NCBI RefSeq assembly: GCF_024655635.1
Contig: NZ_JANLGI010000005.1
Location: forward strand, 124,001-188,000
DNA length: 64,000 nucleotides
Source: Allobosea sp. 47.2.35
GTDB taxonomy: Bacteria > Pseudomonadota > Alphaproteobacteria > Rhizobiales > Beijerinckiaceae
Direction of reading: 5' to 3'
Shown: positions 33,612-43,993 of the stretch, one piece after another
Position numbering within the stretch: position 1 is the first letter of the stretch
Layout: each line of letters starts with the position of its first letter
Position numbers and translations under genes: made by a program
Notes under the pieces: generated by a model
Seen by the model: only the letters and a program-made list of their open reading frames with translations
Told to the model about the DNA's origin: nothing
The model's database searches: none

Positions 33612-35507
33612 CTAGCGCGCAGCCTTCTTCGGCAGCAGCGCCACAGATGGCGCTGCGCCATAGGCCGCCGGCACCTGCCGCCCTTCGGTCTTTTCGGAGA
33701 CACGGGCCGCCGTCTCCTGCACGACCGCGTCCAGTGTCTTGCCGGGTGACGACAGCGTCTCCAGCAGGGCGCGCACGAAGGGGCTGTCGAGGCCGTCGCC
33801 GTCGGAGGCTGTCTTGCCTGGCTGGGTGGAGTGCAGCACGACATTGTTGGGCGCCGGCTGCGGGGCGGCTGCCAATCCGCCATGGATGCGCGCCGGCAGG
33901 GCCGCGAGCTGCCGTCCGGCCGAGCCACGCGACGCCGCCACGGCCTGCGCCTCCGCGAAGGGATCGTCGCGGCAGGCATCGACGATGACGAGCGCGCCGC
34001 GCCGCGCCTTGGCCGCGGCAGCCGCCAAGGCGCGCAGTGCGAGCGCGTCACTTTGCAGGGCCTTGTCGCTGTCGAGCGTCGCATCAGTCGGCACGAGATA
34101 ATTGACCCCGCCGGTCTCGACCCCATGCCCGGCATAGAAGACCAGAACGACATCGGCCTGGGCAGCCTGCTCGGCGATCAGGGCCGGAATCCGGCGCAGA
34201 TCGGCCTTCCCAACATTCTCCGCGATCTCGATCGCATCAAAGCCCATATCGGCGAGCGCGTTCGCCATGACGGCCGCATCGCGCCGTGCATTGGGCAGGC
34301 TCGACAACTCGGCATAATCGCTGGAGCCGATAACGAAGGCGATGCGCTTCAGCCCGTCGGGCGAGGGCTTGGCCGGCACGACGCCGGAATCGAATCCGCT
34401 GCGGAACGGCCCCGTGCCGCGGAAGGCCGGCTGCGAGAGTTGCTTCAGGCGCCAGGATGCAAGGATCCGTTCCAGCAGTTTCGGCGTCGCGCGCGTCGCC
34501 GCCAAAATGCGCTTGTAGATCGCCTCCGCCTTCGCCCGCTCGCCCTTGACCTCGGCGACGCGCGCCAGGCCGAGCGCCGCCGACCAGTTCTTCGGCGCCA
34601 GCTTTTCGGCCTCGCGATAGAGTTTCTCCGCCGTCTCGGTATCCTTGAGCTTGTCGAGCGCCAGTGCCCCCGCCTGCACGAAGAGATCGGCGCTCGCGAG
34701 AGCCGCATCGGCCTTGGGCAAGTCGCCGGTTTCGCGCGAGGCCGCGACGATATCCTCATAGGCCGCACGCAGGTCGCCCGCGCGCAGTTCGAGTTCAGAT
34801 TTGCGCATCAGGGCCAGACGCCGAAACGGCGGCCCCAGCGCCGCCGCGCCCTCCAGATCGATGCGCGCCCGCTGGAGATAGCCGAGCCTTCGCAGCAAAT
34901 CGCCGCGCGCCGACAGGGCCGTCCCGGCTTTCGGATCGAGCTCCAGCGCCCGGTCGAGATCGATCATGGCGGCATTCACATCGCCATCCCGCTCGTGCTC
35001 CAGCGCACGCTGCACGAAGGGCGTTGCATCCTTGGGCGCAGCCTGCATGGCTTCCGCGACATCGGCCCGCGCCTCGGCGCTGCGCCCGATCGTCTGGTTG
35101 ATCGTGGCTCGCAGCGCCAGCGCGTCGCCCTTCATCGGCCCGTCCAGTCCGATCGCCGCCTCGATATCGACGAGTGCCGGCCGGACCTGCGCCAGGGTCG
35201 GCGGCGCATAAGCCACGGAGCCGTCAGTCTTCGCTGCGGCCGCAGCCCCTCTCTGCACCACTTGCAGGAAGCGCATCAGCCCACGATAGAACGAAGCCTT
35301 CTGCTGGTCTGCCGTGGAGGCATTACCGGAAAGGACGCGGCTGCAGGCCGCTTCGGCGGCCGACAGCTGCGCGGGCTGCAGCATTGCCGTCTTCACGCGC
35401 TCGTCGGCACAGGCCGCCAGGTCGGCCAGGGCCTGCGGCCTTGCCGCTTCAGGCACGATCATCAGAGCCAGCGACAGACCTGCGGACAAGAATCGAAGAC
35501 GAGGCAA
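33612..35507 (-). CDS. Exported TPR-caspase (C14 peptidase-like) protein
   Basis: Protein of 631 aa. A signal peptide (about residues 1-26) is followed by TPR-like helical repeats over residues about 30-330 (for example AALDPKAGTALSARGDLLRRLGYLQRARIDLE). The C-terminal caspase domain (about 380-600) has the catalytic dyad His461 in FYAGHGVE and Cys512 in VDACRDDPF, with KRIAFVIGSSDYAELSSLPNARRDA at its start. The TTG at 35507 has a GGAGG site 6 nt upstream, so the start is well supported. Bacterial orthocaspases of this kind are usually exported. Target and trigger are unknown. It converges with a small exported protein gene. Confidence 0.88.
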   Translation of the reverse strand: MPRLRFLSAGLSLALMIVPEAARPQALADLAACADERVKTAMLQPAQLSAAEAACSRVLSGNASTADQQKASFYRGLMRFLQVVQRGAAAAAKTDGSVAYAPPTLAQVRPALVDIEAAIGLDGPMKGDALALRATINQTIGRSAEARADVAEAMQAAPKDATPFVQRALEHERDGDVNAAMIDLDRALELDPKAGTALSARGDLLRRLGYLQRARIDLEGAAALGPPFRRLALMRKSELELRAGDLRAAYEDIVAASRETGDLPKADAALASADLFVQAGALALDKLKDTETAEKLYREAEKLAPKNWSAALGLARVAEVKGERAKAEAIYKRILAATRATPKLLERILASWRLKQLSQPAFRGTGPFRSGFDSGVVPAKPSPDGLKRIAFVIGSSDYAELSSLPNARRDAAVMANALADMGFDAIEIAENVGKADLRRIPALIAEQAAQADVVLVFYAGHGVETGGVNYLVPTDATLDSDKALQSDALALRALAAAAAKARRGALVIVDACRDDPFAEAQAVAASRGSAGRQLAALPARIHGGLAAAPQPAPNNVVLHSTQPGKTASDGDGLDSPFVRALLETLSSPGKTLDAVVQETAARVSEKTEGRQVPAAYGAAPSVALLPKKAAR

Positions 35508-35862
35508 CAGGGACCTCCGAATTGACGCTGAGGCAGAACGCTAACAATCTCTGTAGTCACTGGCCAGAGGACACGCCTCCTCCAAGCTGATGACATGGCG
35601 GCCAAGCCGCGGGATTTGTCGGAGCAGCTTGCGCTGCGTCAACAACGCTAAAAGCAGCACGACCTATCGTGGGCTCCCGAGAAGGAGACACGGGCGTGGT
35701 CTATGCTCTGATCATCAACAGCCTGCTGCGACTATCCGCCTTCCTGCGCTGGACACGAACCGGCTGAGGCGAAGACAGCTCGGCCGGTCACATCTCCGAC
35801 CGACGATCCCTGGCGAAAATCTCGATCGACTCGAAGCCGCCACGCGCACTTGCAGCGCGTCA
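35508..35862. other. 355-nt intergenic region without a clear gene
   Basis: Lies between the divergent TPR-caspase and lacI-type genes. It must hold the caspase promoter. I found no recognisable RNA gene or terminator. A 23-codon open frame (35696-35767, GTG start) has a good ribosome site and a hydrophobic stretch, but cannot be supported as a gene from sequence alone. Confidence 0.4.
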
Positions 35863-35907
35863 CTCGCCCTGTTAAACGTTTTTCTGTAAAACGTTTAACA
35901 GGGCGAG
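35863..35907. promoter_or_regulatory. 45-bp perfect inverted repeat with two LacI-type operators
   Basis: Two 20-bp arms (35863-35882 and 35888-35907) with a 5-bp loop end 2 bp before the lacI ATG. Each arm contains AAACGTTT, the typical core of LacI-family operators, flanked by TTA or TAA. Two such sites spaced about 20 bp apart fit autoregulation by the downstream gene. The same repeat would fold into a stable RNA hairpin next to the start codon and could also limit translation. Confidence 0.8.
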
Positions 35908-35909
35908 CT

Positions 35910-36998
35910 ATGGACAAGGCCCGCGTCACGATCCGCGAGGTCGCCGCCCGCGCGGGCGTATCGATCGCGACCGTCTCGAACGTGTTCAGCGGCAACAAGC
36001 CGGTGAATGCCGAACTGCGCGAGCGCGTGCTGAAGGCGGCGGACGAACTCGCCTATCAGGTCGATCGCGCGGCATCGCAACTTCGCTCGGGTCAGGCCCG
36101 CGTCGTCGGGGTGCTCGTGCCCGATCTCGACGACGTCTTCTTCACCTCGCTCGTCTCGCAACTGGAAGTGCTCGCCCAGAAGGACGGCTACGACATCCTC
36201 GTCGCCAGCTGCCGCGACGATCTCGAGCTGGAACAGTCGCGATTGCGCACCCTGCTCGCCTGGCGCCCATCGGGGCTGATCGCGGTGCCCTGCTCCGACA
36301 CCGTTCCCGAAGCGCTGCGCGGCGAGATCGGCCGCCTGCCCATCGTCTTCGCCGATCGCGTGCCACCCCAAGGCTCGGTTGTCGATACCGTCGCGATCGA
36401 CAACCGCGAGGCCGGCGAGATCGCCGCCCGGCAACTGCTCACGAGAGGCCATCGCGACATCCTCCTCGCCGCTTCCAGCCTTGCCATCTCGCCGATCCGC
36501 GAGCGCGTCCGCGGTGCCAGCGAATTGATCCGGACCGTGCTCGACCGCGAGCCGACCGTGATCGAACTCGGCTCCAACGCGGATCGCGGCGCGGCGACCT
36601 TCCTGCACTGGCTCGAACGGCACCAGCCGCCCAGCGCCGTCATCGCACTGACCAATGTCACGACGCTCGGCACGCTCTCGGCGCTTGCCCGGATGCGGAT
36701 CGACATCCCCGATCCCGTCTCGTTCGTCGGCTTCGACGATTATCCCTGGATGAGCGCCCGCAAGACCGGCCTCACCGCGATCCGCCAGCCCATCGCCGAG
36801 ATTGCCGAGACCGCCTGGGCGCGCCTGCGCGCCCGCATGGCCGGCGACCGGACGCCACCCACCCATTCCGTACTGCAGACAAGCTTGCAGGTCCGCGATT
36901 CCGTACGCGATCTCGCCATAGCATCCCCAAACAGCCGCGACCCCGGCCCTCACCCGAACCCGGAAAGGCCGGCTGCTTCGCCCAAGGCGGTGCACTGA
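35910..36998 (+). CDS. LacI-family transcriptional regulator
   Basis: Regulator of 362 aa. The LacI HTH is at residues about 7-28 (TIREVAARAGVSIATVSNVFSGNKPVN) followed by the hinge (ADELAYQVDRAASQLRSGQARVVGVLVPDL). A periplasmic-binding-like sensor domain follows (FADRVPPQGSVVDTVAIDNREAGEIAARQLLTRGHRDILL). A proline-rich tail of about 25 residues at the C-terminus is unusual for the family. It precedes an FGGY kinase and an SDR on the same strand and probably controls them and itself. I chose the ATG at 35910; an earlier in-frame ATG would place the operator in the coding region. Confidence 0.9.
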   Translation: MDKARVTIREVAARAGVSIATVSNVFSGNKPVNAELRERVLKAADELAYQVDRAASQLRSGQARVVGVLVPDLDDVFFTSLVSQLEVLAQKDGYDILVASCRDDLELEQSRLRTLLAWRPSGLIAVPCSDTVPEALRGEIGRLPIVFADRVPPQGSVVDTVAIDNREAGEIAARQLLTRGHRDILLAASSLAISPIRERVRGASELIRTVLDREPTVIELGSNADRGAATFLHWLERHQPPSAVIALTNVTTLGTLSALARMRIDIPDPVSFVGFDDYPWMSARKTGLTAIRQPIAEIAETAWARLRARMAGDRTPPTHSVLQTSLQVRDSVRDLAIASPNSRDPGPHPNPERPAASPKAVH

Positions 36999-37011
36999 CG
37001 AAGACAACCTG

Positions 37012-37143
37012 CGGGCGCTTAGGCGCCCGAGCCACCGGGCCGGCAGAGCCCGGAGCAAAGAAACTCCGGAGGACAATGTGCAGCTTCGACAAACCGCACG
37101 CTCCTCATGCCGGGCGACAGAACCGCGCCACGGCCTGAGATGA
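37012..37143 (+). promoter_or_regulatory. Leader with two stem-loops and a short open frame before the kinase gene
   Basis: Two stem-loops (arms 37012-37018 with 37023-37029, and 37035-37040 with 37048-37053) precede a strong GGAGG at 37068-37072. Two short frames start just after it: GTG 37078 (21 codons, stop TGA 37141-37143 overlapping the kinase ATG as ATGA) and ATG 37076 (20 codons, stop at 37136-37138). The kinase ATG at 37140 has no ribosome site of its own, so coupled translation is likely. Confidence 0.45.
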
Positions 37144-38795
37144 ACGGGTACTTCATCGGTATCGACGTCGGCACCGGCAGCGCACGCGCCGGCATCTTCG
37201 ACCCGGCCGGGCGCATGCTCGCGACGGCGAAGCGCGACATCGCGCTCTATCGCGACGGCCCCGATCTCGCCGAGCAGTCGAGTGCGGATATCTGGCAGGC
37301 CGTCTGCGCGAGCGTGCACGAAGCAATGGCCGAGGCCGGGCTCACGCCGGACGGTATCGCCGGGATCGGCTTCGACGCGACCTGCTCGCTCGTCGTGCTC
37401 GGACCGGGCGGCAAACCTCTTCCAGTCGGACCGCATGGCGATGCCAGCCGCGACATCATCGTCTGGATGGACCACCGCGCCATCGCTCAGGCCGAGCGCA
37501 TCAATGCGGCCGGTCATCCCGTGCTCGCCTATGTCGGCGGCACGATTTCGCCGGAGATGCAGACGCCGAAGCTGCTCTGGCTCAAGGAGAACCTGCGCGC
37601 GACCTATGACGCCGCCTGGCAATTCCTGGACCTGCCGGATTTTCTGACCTGGCGCGCCACCGGCTCGCTGGTGCGTTCGACCTGCACGGTCACCTGCAAA
37701 TGGACCTATCTAGCCCATGAAGGGCGCTGGGACCCGAGTTACTTCCGGCGGATCGGCCTCGGCGACCTTGCCGATGACGGCTTTGACCGGATCGGCACAG
37801 AGATCGTTCCGGGCGGCACCGCACTCGGGCAGGGCCTGTCCGAACAGGCGGCCTCTGAGCTTGGCCTGAATCCCGGCACGGCCGTCGCGGCCGGCCTGAT
37901 CGACGCCCATGCCGGCGGCGTCGGTTCGGTCGGCGTGCGCTCGTCACATGGCACGGCGCTGACCCGCATGGCCTATGTCTTCGGCACCTCGGCTTGCACC
38001 ATGGCCAGCAGCCGCGAGCCGATCTTCATCCCCGGCATCTGGGGCCCGTATTTCTCGGCGATGGTGCCGGGCCTCTGGCTCAGCGAGGGCGGGCAATCCG
38101 GCGCAGGCGCCGCCATCGAGCAGCTGATCGGCTTCCACCCGGCCGCGCCCGAGGCGCAGCGCCTTGCCAAGGCCGAAGGTCTCTCGCTCCCCGATTGGCT
38201 CGCGGCACAAGCGGCCCGGCATGCCGCCTCTCCTTCGGAGGCGGCCCGCCTCGCCGGCGAGATCATCGTCGTGCCCGATTTCCTCGGCAATCGCTCGCCC
38301 CATGCCGATCCGCAGGCGCGCGCCGTGATCGCCGGGCTCGGCATGGCGCGCGATCTCGACGATCTCGTCGCGCTCTATGTCGCGGGCCTCACCGGCATCG
38401 GTTACGGCCTGCGAGAGATCATCGAGGCGAGCCGCGCCAAGGGCGCCATATTCGAGGCGATCGTGCTCAGCGGGGGCGCCGGCCGCCATCCCCTGATCCG
38501 GCAAGTCCTGGCGGATTGCGCCGGGCTGCCATTGCTGGCGCCCGATGATGTCGATCCCGTCCTGCTCGGCTCGGCCATGCTCGCTGCAACCGCCGCGAAA
38601 GTCTTTCCCGACCTCGGCGCGGCCATGACCGGAATGGCGCCGGGGGCCGCCATCTTCATGCCCGCTGCTGGCGACATCGCCAAACGGCACGCGAGCCGCC
38701 TCGCCGCTTTCGAGGCGCTGCAAACCGCGGCCCGTACAGCGCGCGAACTCATGCAGACCGCCCGGATTCATGCCTCGCCGGAGACCACGACGTGA
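37140..38795 (+). CDS. FGGY-family carbohydrate kinase, ribulokinase-like
   Basis: Sugar kinase of 551 aa. FGGY motifs are present: [15 protein letters not shown] for phosphate binding at the N-terminus, [16 protein letters not shown], and [23 protein letters not shown] in the C-terminal half. The length and the segment [19 protein letters not shown] fit the D-ribulokinase/YDR109C branch rather than glycerol kinase or xylulokinase. The next gene, overlapping by 4 nt, is an SDR of polyol type, so a ribitol-like route (polyol to ketose to ketose phosphate) is likely. A longer start at 37107 is possible. Confidence 0.85.
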   Translation: MNGYFIGIDVGTGSARAGIFDPAGRMLATAKRDIALYRDGPDLAEQSSADIWQAVCASVHEAMAEAGLTPDGIAGIGFDATCSLVVLGPGGKPLPVGPHGDASRDIIVWMDHRAIAQAERINAAGHPVLAYVGGTISPEMQTPKLLWLKENLRATYDAAWQFLDLPDFLTWRATGSLVRSTCTVTCKWTYLAHEGRWDPSYFRRIGLGDLADDGFDRIGTEIVPGGTALGQGLSEQAASELGLNPGTAVAAGLIDAHAGGVGSVGVRSSHGTALTRMAYVFGTSACTMASSREPIFIPGIWGPYFSAMVPGLWLSEGGQSGAGAAIEQLIGFHPAAPEAQRLAKAEGLSLPDWLAAQAARHAASPSEAARLAGEIIVVPDFLGNRSPHADPQARAVIAGLGMARDLDDLVALYVAGLTGIGYGLREIIEASRAKGAIFEAIVLSGGAGRHPLIRQVLADCAGLPLLAPDDVDPVLLGSAMLAATAAKVFPDLGAAMTGMAPGAAIFMPAAGDIAKRHASRLAAFEALQTAARTARELMQTARIHASPETTT

Positions 38796-39520
38796 CCCAC
38801 GACCTGACCGGAAAGACCGCCGCGATCACCGGCGCCGCCTCGGGGATCGGCCTCGCCTGCGCGAAGCGCCTGCTCTCCGCCGGAGCCCGCGTCGTCCTGA
38901 TCGATCGCGACAGCGAGGTGCTGGCGCGGGCCTGCGCGCCGCTTGGCGCCAATGCCATCCCGCTCGTCATCGACCTGACTGATCCCGCCTCCATCGCTGG
39001 CATGCTGCCTGCGATCCTCGACAGGGCCGGCCCGCTCGACATCTTCCATGCCAATGCCGGTTCCTATGTCGGCGGCCCGGTCAGCGAGGGCGATCCCGAC
39101 GCCTGGGACCGGATGCTGAGCCTCAATATCAACGCCGTCTTCCGCAGTATCCATGCCGTGCTGCCGCATATGATCAACAGAAAGACCGGCGACATCCTCG
39201 TCACCAGCTCGGTCGCCGGCGTCGTCCCCGTGGTCTGGGAGCCCATCTACACCGCCTCGAAACATGCGGTTCAGGCCTTCGTGCATACCTTGCGCCGGCA
39301 GGTCATCCCGCATGGCCTGCGCGTCGGCGCCGTCCTGCCCGGCCCGGTCGTGACCGCCCTGATCGCCGACTGGCCGCAGGAGAAGCTCGATGCCGAGCGC
39401 GCCCGCGGCGGCCTGATCGAGGCGGAGGAGGTGGCGGAGGCCGTGCATTTCATGCTGACCCGCCCGCGCAACGTCACCATCCGCGACCTCGTGATCCTGC
39501 CGCAAAGCACGGACCTCTAG
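38792..39520 (+). CDS. Short-chain dehydrogenase, polyol (ribitol-type) dehydrogenase-like
   Basis: NAD(P)-dependent SDR of 242 aa. It has the Rossmann motif [20 protein letters not shown] (NAG motif), the catalytic Ser in TSSVAG and the YTASK motif with catalytic Tyr and Lys. The GTG start at 38792 overlaps the kinase stop (GTGA). In polyol operons SDRs of this type oxidise ribitol or similar sugar alcohols to ketoses, which an FGGY kinase then phosphorylates. The C-terminal segment [19 protein letters not shown] is shared with ribitol 2-dehydrogenase-type proteins as I remember them. The exact polyol is unknown. Confidence 0.83.
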   Translation: MTHDLTGKTAAITGAASGIGLACAKRLLSAGARVVLIDRDSEVLARACAPLGANAIPLVIDLTDPASIAGMLPAILDRAGPLDIFHANAGSYVGGPVSEGDPDAWDRMLSLNINAVFRSIHAVLPHMINRKTGDILVTSSVAGVVPVVWEPIYTASKHAVQAFVHTLRRQVIPHGLRVGAVLPGPVVTALIADWPQEKLDAERARGGLIEAEEVAEAVHFMLTRPRNVTIRDLVILPQSTDL

Positions 39521-39610
39521 CCGCCACCGCTTCGAAAACGCCAAGAGAAGTCAATTTCGGCGACAGGCGGGTTCGCTTGCGTCCTGTTCGCCAGGGGAGT
39601 TTCGATCGCC

Positions 39611-40651
39611 ATGTCCCGAGCCGTCTTCCTTCACGCCGCCGGCGATGCGCGCGTCGCGCCGTTCAATCTTCGCGAGGGCGCGGCGGGCGAGACCCTGCTC
39701 GATGTCGCCGCCGTCGGGCTCTGCGGCAGCGACCTGCACTATTACAAGGATGGCGGCATCGGCTCGGCCGTGATCGCGGAACCCTTCGTGCCCGGCCACG
39801 AGTTCAGCGGCTGGCTGACCGAGGATCTGCCGGAACTCGGCCTGGAGCGCGGCGCCCTCGTCGCGGTCGATCCCAACCAGGCCTGCGGCCATTGCGAGCA
39901 TTGTCGCAACGGGCACCCCAATCTCTGCCCCGAGGTCGTCTTCATCGGCGCGCCCCCGCATGACGGCGCCATGACCGAGCGCATCTGGGTGCCGAAATCG
40001 CAGATCGTCGCGGTGCCGCAGGACTTCTCGCCAAGCGAGGCGGTGATGCTCGAGCCGCTCGGCGTCGCGATCCATGCCGTCGATCTCGCCAAGCCGCGCC
40101 TGCTCGAACGCGTGGCGCTGATCGGCTGCGGGCCGATCGGCCTGCTGATCCTGCAGGTGCTGCGCACGGCCGGCGTCGGCGAGATCCTCGCTTGCGATCC
40201 GCAGCCGCATCGCCGCGAACTGGCCCTCAGGCTGGGCGCCAGCAAGGCCGGCGCCAGCGTCGCCGACATCGCCGAATGGACGAAGGGCGAGGGTCTGCCA
40301 TTGGTGATCGAGGCGACCAACGCTCCCGAAGGCTTCCGCGACGCCATCCGCGCCGCCCGCATCGGCGGGCGCGTCGTGCTGGTCGGCATTCCCGACGGCG
40401 ACAGCTATGTGATCCCGGCGGCGGAAGCCCGCCGGCGTGGGCTGAACATCAAGTTCTCGCGCCGGATGGGTCATGTCTATCCGCGCGCGATCGAGCTGGT
40501 GGCGCAAGGCAAGGTCGATGTCGAGGCGGTCGTGAGCCATCGCTTCCCGCTCGCTGACGGGCCGGCCGCCTTCCGCCGCCACGCCGACAACGAGGCCGGC
40601 ATGGTCAAGAGCATGATCTATCCGGGCGGCCTGCCCGAAGATCGCCGCTGA
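39611..40651 (+). CDS. Zinc-dependent polyol dehydrogenase (L-iditol/xylitol dehydrogenase-like)
   Basis: Medium-chain dehydrogenase of 346 aa. Catalytic zinc ligands are visible in LCGSDLHYY and GHEFSG, and the structural zinc cysteines lie in CGHCEHCRNGHPNLC. The nucleotide-binding motif is IGCGPIGLLILQVL. The family oxidises sugar alcohols such as xylitol, sorbitol or L-iditol to ketoses. A xylulokinase gene follows by 19 nt, which favours xylitol or D-arabinitol as substrate with D-xylulose as product. Confidence 0.88.
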   Translation: MSRAVFLHAAGDARVAPFNLREGAAGETLLDVAAVGLCGSDLHYYKDGGIGSAVIAEPFVPGHEFSGWLTEDLPELGLERGALVAVDPNQACGHCEHCRNGHPNLCPEVVFIGAPPHDGAMTERIWVPKSQIVAVPQDFSPSEAVMLEPLGVAIHAVDLAKPRLLERVALIGCGPIGLLILQVLRTAGVGEILACDPQPHRRELALRLGASKAGASVADIAEWTKGEGLPLVIEATNAPEGFRDAIRAARIGGRVVLVGIPDGDSYVIPAAEARRRGLNIKFSRRMGHVYPRAIELVAQGKVDVEAVVSHRFPLADGPAAFRRHADNEAGMVKSMIYPGGLPEDRR

Positions 40652-40670
40652 ACCGCAAGCAGGAGCGGAT

Positions 40671-42131
<1,461 letters not shown>

Positions 42132-42159
42132 CCGAGGCGAAGTTTGACAGACGACCGGG

Positions 42160-42184
42160 CGAATGCTCTTCATGTGAGCATTCG
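42160..42184. promoter_or_regulatory. Inverted repeat CGAATGCT-N9-AGCATTCG upstream of the HAD gene
   Basis: Perfect 8-bp arms (42160-42167 and 42177-42184) with a 9-bp spacer lie about 20 bp before the HAD start. The spacing and the core TGCT-N9-AGCA match the repeat at 43933-43967. The pair is a candidate operator set for the SorC/DeoR-type regulator at 42890-43837. Confidence 0.6.
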
Positions 42185-42204
42185 TTCAAATCGACTGTTG
42201 CCCG

Positions 42205-42882
42205 ATGCTCACTTCACGCCAGCCCTTCGACCTCGTCATCCTCGACTGCGACGGCGTGCTCGTCGACAGCGAAACCATCAGCTGCCAGACCCTGGTCGAT
42301 ATTCTCTCGCCTTTCGACGAGAGCTATGATCTGGAGACGGTCATGCGCCGCTATCTCGGGCGGCCCGCCAGCGCAGTCATCGAGGATTACGAGAGAATGA
42401 CCGGTCGCCCGGCCTCGGCAGACTTCACGCAGGACTGGCGAGCTCAGCTGTTCGCTTCCTTCAGGAGCGATCTCCAGCCGGTCAACGGCGTCCGCGAGGC
42501 CGTCGAATCCTTCGCCAGCGATTATTGCGTGGCGTCGTCCAGCGACGAGGAGCGCATCGAAATCTGCCTGCGCAAGGCCGCACTCTGGGACCTGTTCGAG
42601 GGCCGGATCTTCAGCACAACACGCGTGAAGCGCGGCAAGCCGGCGCCCGACCTCTTCCTGCTGGCAGCAAGCGAGCGCGGCATCGCGCCCGAGCGATGCC
42701 TGGTGATCGAGGACAGCGTCAGCGGCGTGACCGCGGCGAAAGCGGCGGGCATGACGGCCTATGGCCTCGCCGCAGGCAGCCATTTCGCCGTGCTCGACCA
42801 GCGCCAGGCGCTTCTGACAGCCGGAGCCGACCGGCTTTTCGAGTCCTGGCGGGAGCTTGCGCTCGCGCCAGTTCCCCACTGA
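42205..42882 (+). CDS. HAD-superfamily sugar/polyol phosphate phosphatase
   Basis: Hydrolase of 225 aa. HAD motif I is LDCDGVLVDSE with Asp14 nucleophile and Asp16. Motif II Ser is in ASSSDEERIE, motif III Lys is in KRGKPAPDLFLLA, and motif IV is VIEDSVSGVTAAKAAGM. The cap and motif order fit the beta-phosphoglucomutase/2-deoxyglucose-6-phosphatase branch, acting on small phosphorylated sugars or polyols. It is followed 7 nt later by the SorC/DeoR-type regulator. Confidence 0.87.
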   Translation: MLTSRQPFDLVILDCDGVLVDSETISCQTLVDILSPFDESYDLETVMRRYLGRPASAVIEDYERMTGRPASADFTQDWRAQLFASFRSDLQPVNGVREAVESFASDYCVASSSDEERIEICLRKAALWDLFEGRIFSTTRVKRGKPAPDLFLLAASERGIAPERCLVIEDSVSGVTAAKAAGMTAYGLAAGSHFAVLDQRQALLTAGADRLFESWRELALAPVPH

Positions 42883-42889
42883 GATCGCG

Positions 42890-43837
42890 ATGGCCGAGAA
42901 CGACAGCACCCGCCTCGACGACGCCGCCCGGGCCGGCTGGCTCTATTACATCGCCGGGCGCACGCAGGACGATATCGCGCAGATCCTGAACATCTCGCGC
43001 CCGGCGGCGCAGCGCCTCGTCTCGCTTTGCCGCAGCGAAGGCCTGATCAGCTTCAGGATGAACCATCCGATCAGCACCTGCATGGACCTCGCAGCTAGGC
43101 TGCGCGACCGTTTCGAGCTGCTGCATTGCGATGTCGCCCCTTCCGACGGCTCGCCAGACACGGGAGCAGCCGGCGTCGCCGCGCTCGGCGGAGTGCTGAT
43201 CGAGCGCTGGCTGCGCTCGCGCAAGTCGCTGGTCATGGCGCTCGGCACCGGCCGCTCGATGCGCGCCAGCATCGAGCGCGTGCCCTCGATGTCCTGCCCG
43301 TTGCACCGGCTGGTTTCACTGGTCGGCACCATCTCACCCGATGGTTCGGCCAGCCCGTTCGACACGCTGGTGAAGCTCGCCGAGATCACCAAGGCCCAGC
43401 ATTTCCCCATGCCGCTGCCGCTCTATGTCTCGAGCCCGGAGGAGCGCGCCCAGCTCGTCGAGATCGAGTCGATCCGGCGCATCCGCACTATTGCCGGCGA
43501 GGCCGATCTTTGGGTCATGGGCATCAGCCAGATCGGCGAGGACGCCGTACTCTATCGCGACGGCTTCATGAATCGCAGCGAATTGCTCGACATGGTCCGC
43601 CACGGCGCCGTCGGCGAAGTGACCGGCTGGGTCTTCGACGCCGAAGGCCGCTTCCTCGATCGCGGCACCAACCTGCGCGTCACCAGCGTGCCACCGGAGC
43701 CGGGCAGCAGCCGCCTGCGCATCTGCATCGGCCAGGGCCCGGCCAAGGTCCTGCCGCTGCGCGCCGCCCTGACCGGCAAGATCATCAATGGCCTCGTCAC
43801 CGACGAGGATACCGCTCGCGCCCTGCTCGCGGACTGA
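42890..43837 (+). CDS. SorC/DeoR-type sugar-binding transcriptional regulator
   Basis: Regulator of 315 aa. The HTH at about residues 20-50 is YYIAGRTQDDIAQILNISRPAAQRLVSLCRSEGLI, followed by the sugar-binding domain (VMALGTGRSMRASIERVP, LVGTISPDGSASPFDTLVKLAEITKAQHF, and GKIINGLVTDEDTARALL). This is the family of SorC, DeoR and CggR, which bind phosphorylated sugars or polyols. The two repeats at 42160-42184 and 43933-43967 flank the gene and are its likely operators. Confidence 0.9.
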   Translation: MAENDSTRLDDAARAGWLYYIAGRTQDDIAQILNISRPAAQRLVSLCRSEGLISFRMNHPISTCMDLAARLRDRFELLHCDVAPSDGSPDTGAAGVAALGGVLIERWLRSRKSLVMALGTGRSMRASIERVPSMSCPLHRLVSLVGTISPDGSASPFDTLVKLAEITKAQHFPMPLPLYVSSPEERAQLVEIESIRRIRTIAGEADLWVMGISQIGEDAVLYRDGFMNRSELLDMVRHGAVGEVTGWVFDAEGRFLDRGTNLRVTSVPPEPGSSRLRICIGQGPAKVLPLRAALTGKIINGLVTDEDTARALLAD

Positions 43838-43932
43838 CCCCACCCATCACCTCATTCATCCGCCCCATGCGCGAGCGATTGCGTGTGGCTGTCATGCGGC
43901 CGTCACCAACGGTTGACATAACAAGCCAGTGT

Positions 43933-43967
43933 GCGAGCATATGCTTCAACAAAGAGCATATGCTCGC
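43933..43967. promoter_or_regulatory. Inverted repeat GCGAGCATATGCT-N9-complement upstream of the ugpB-like operon
   Basis: Perfect 13-bp arms (43933-43945 and 43955-43967) with a 9-bp spacer lie just before the binding-protein gene at 43994. Each arm contains the self-complementary GAGCATATGCT-like core. The TGCT-N9-AGCA frame is the same as at 42160-42184. Confidence 0.7.
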
Positions 43968-43993
43968 AGAAGACGGATGAGGGAGGCTTTGAC

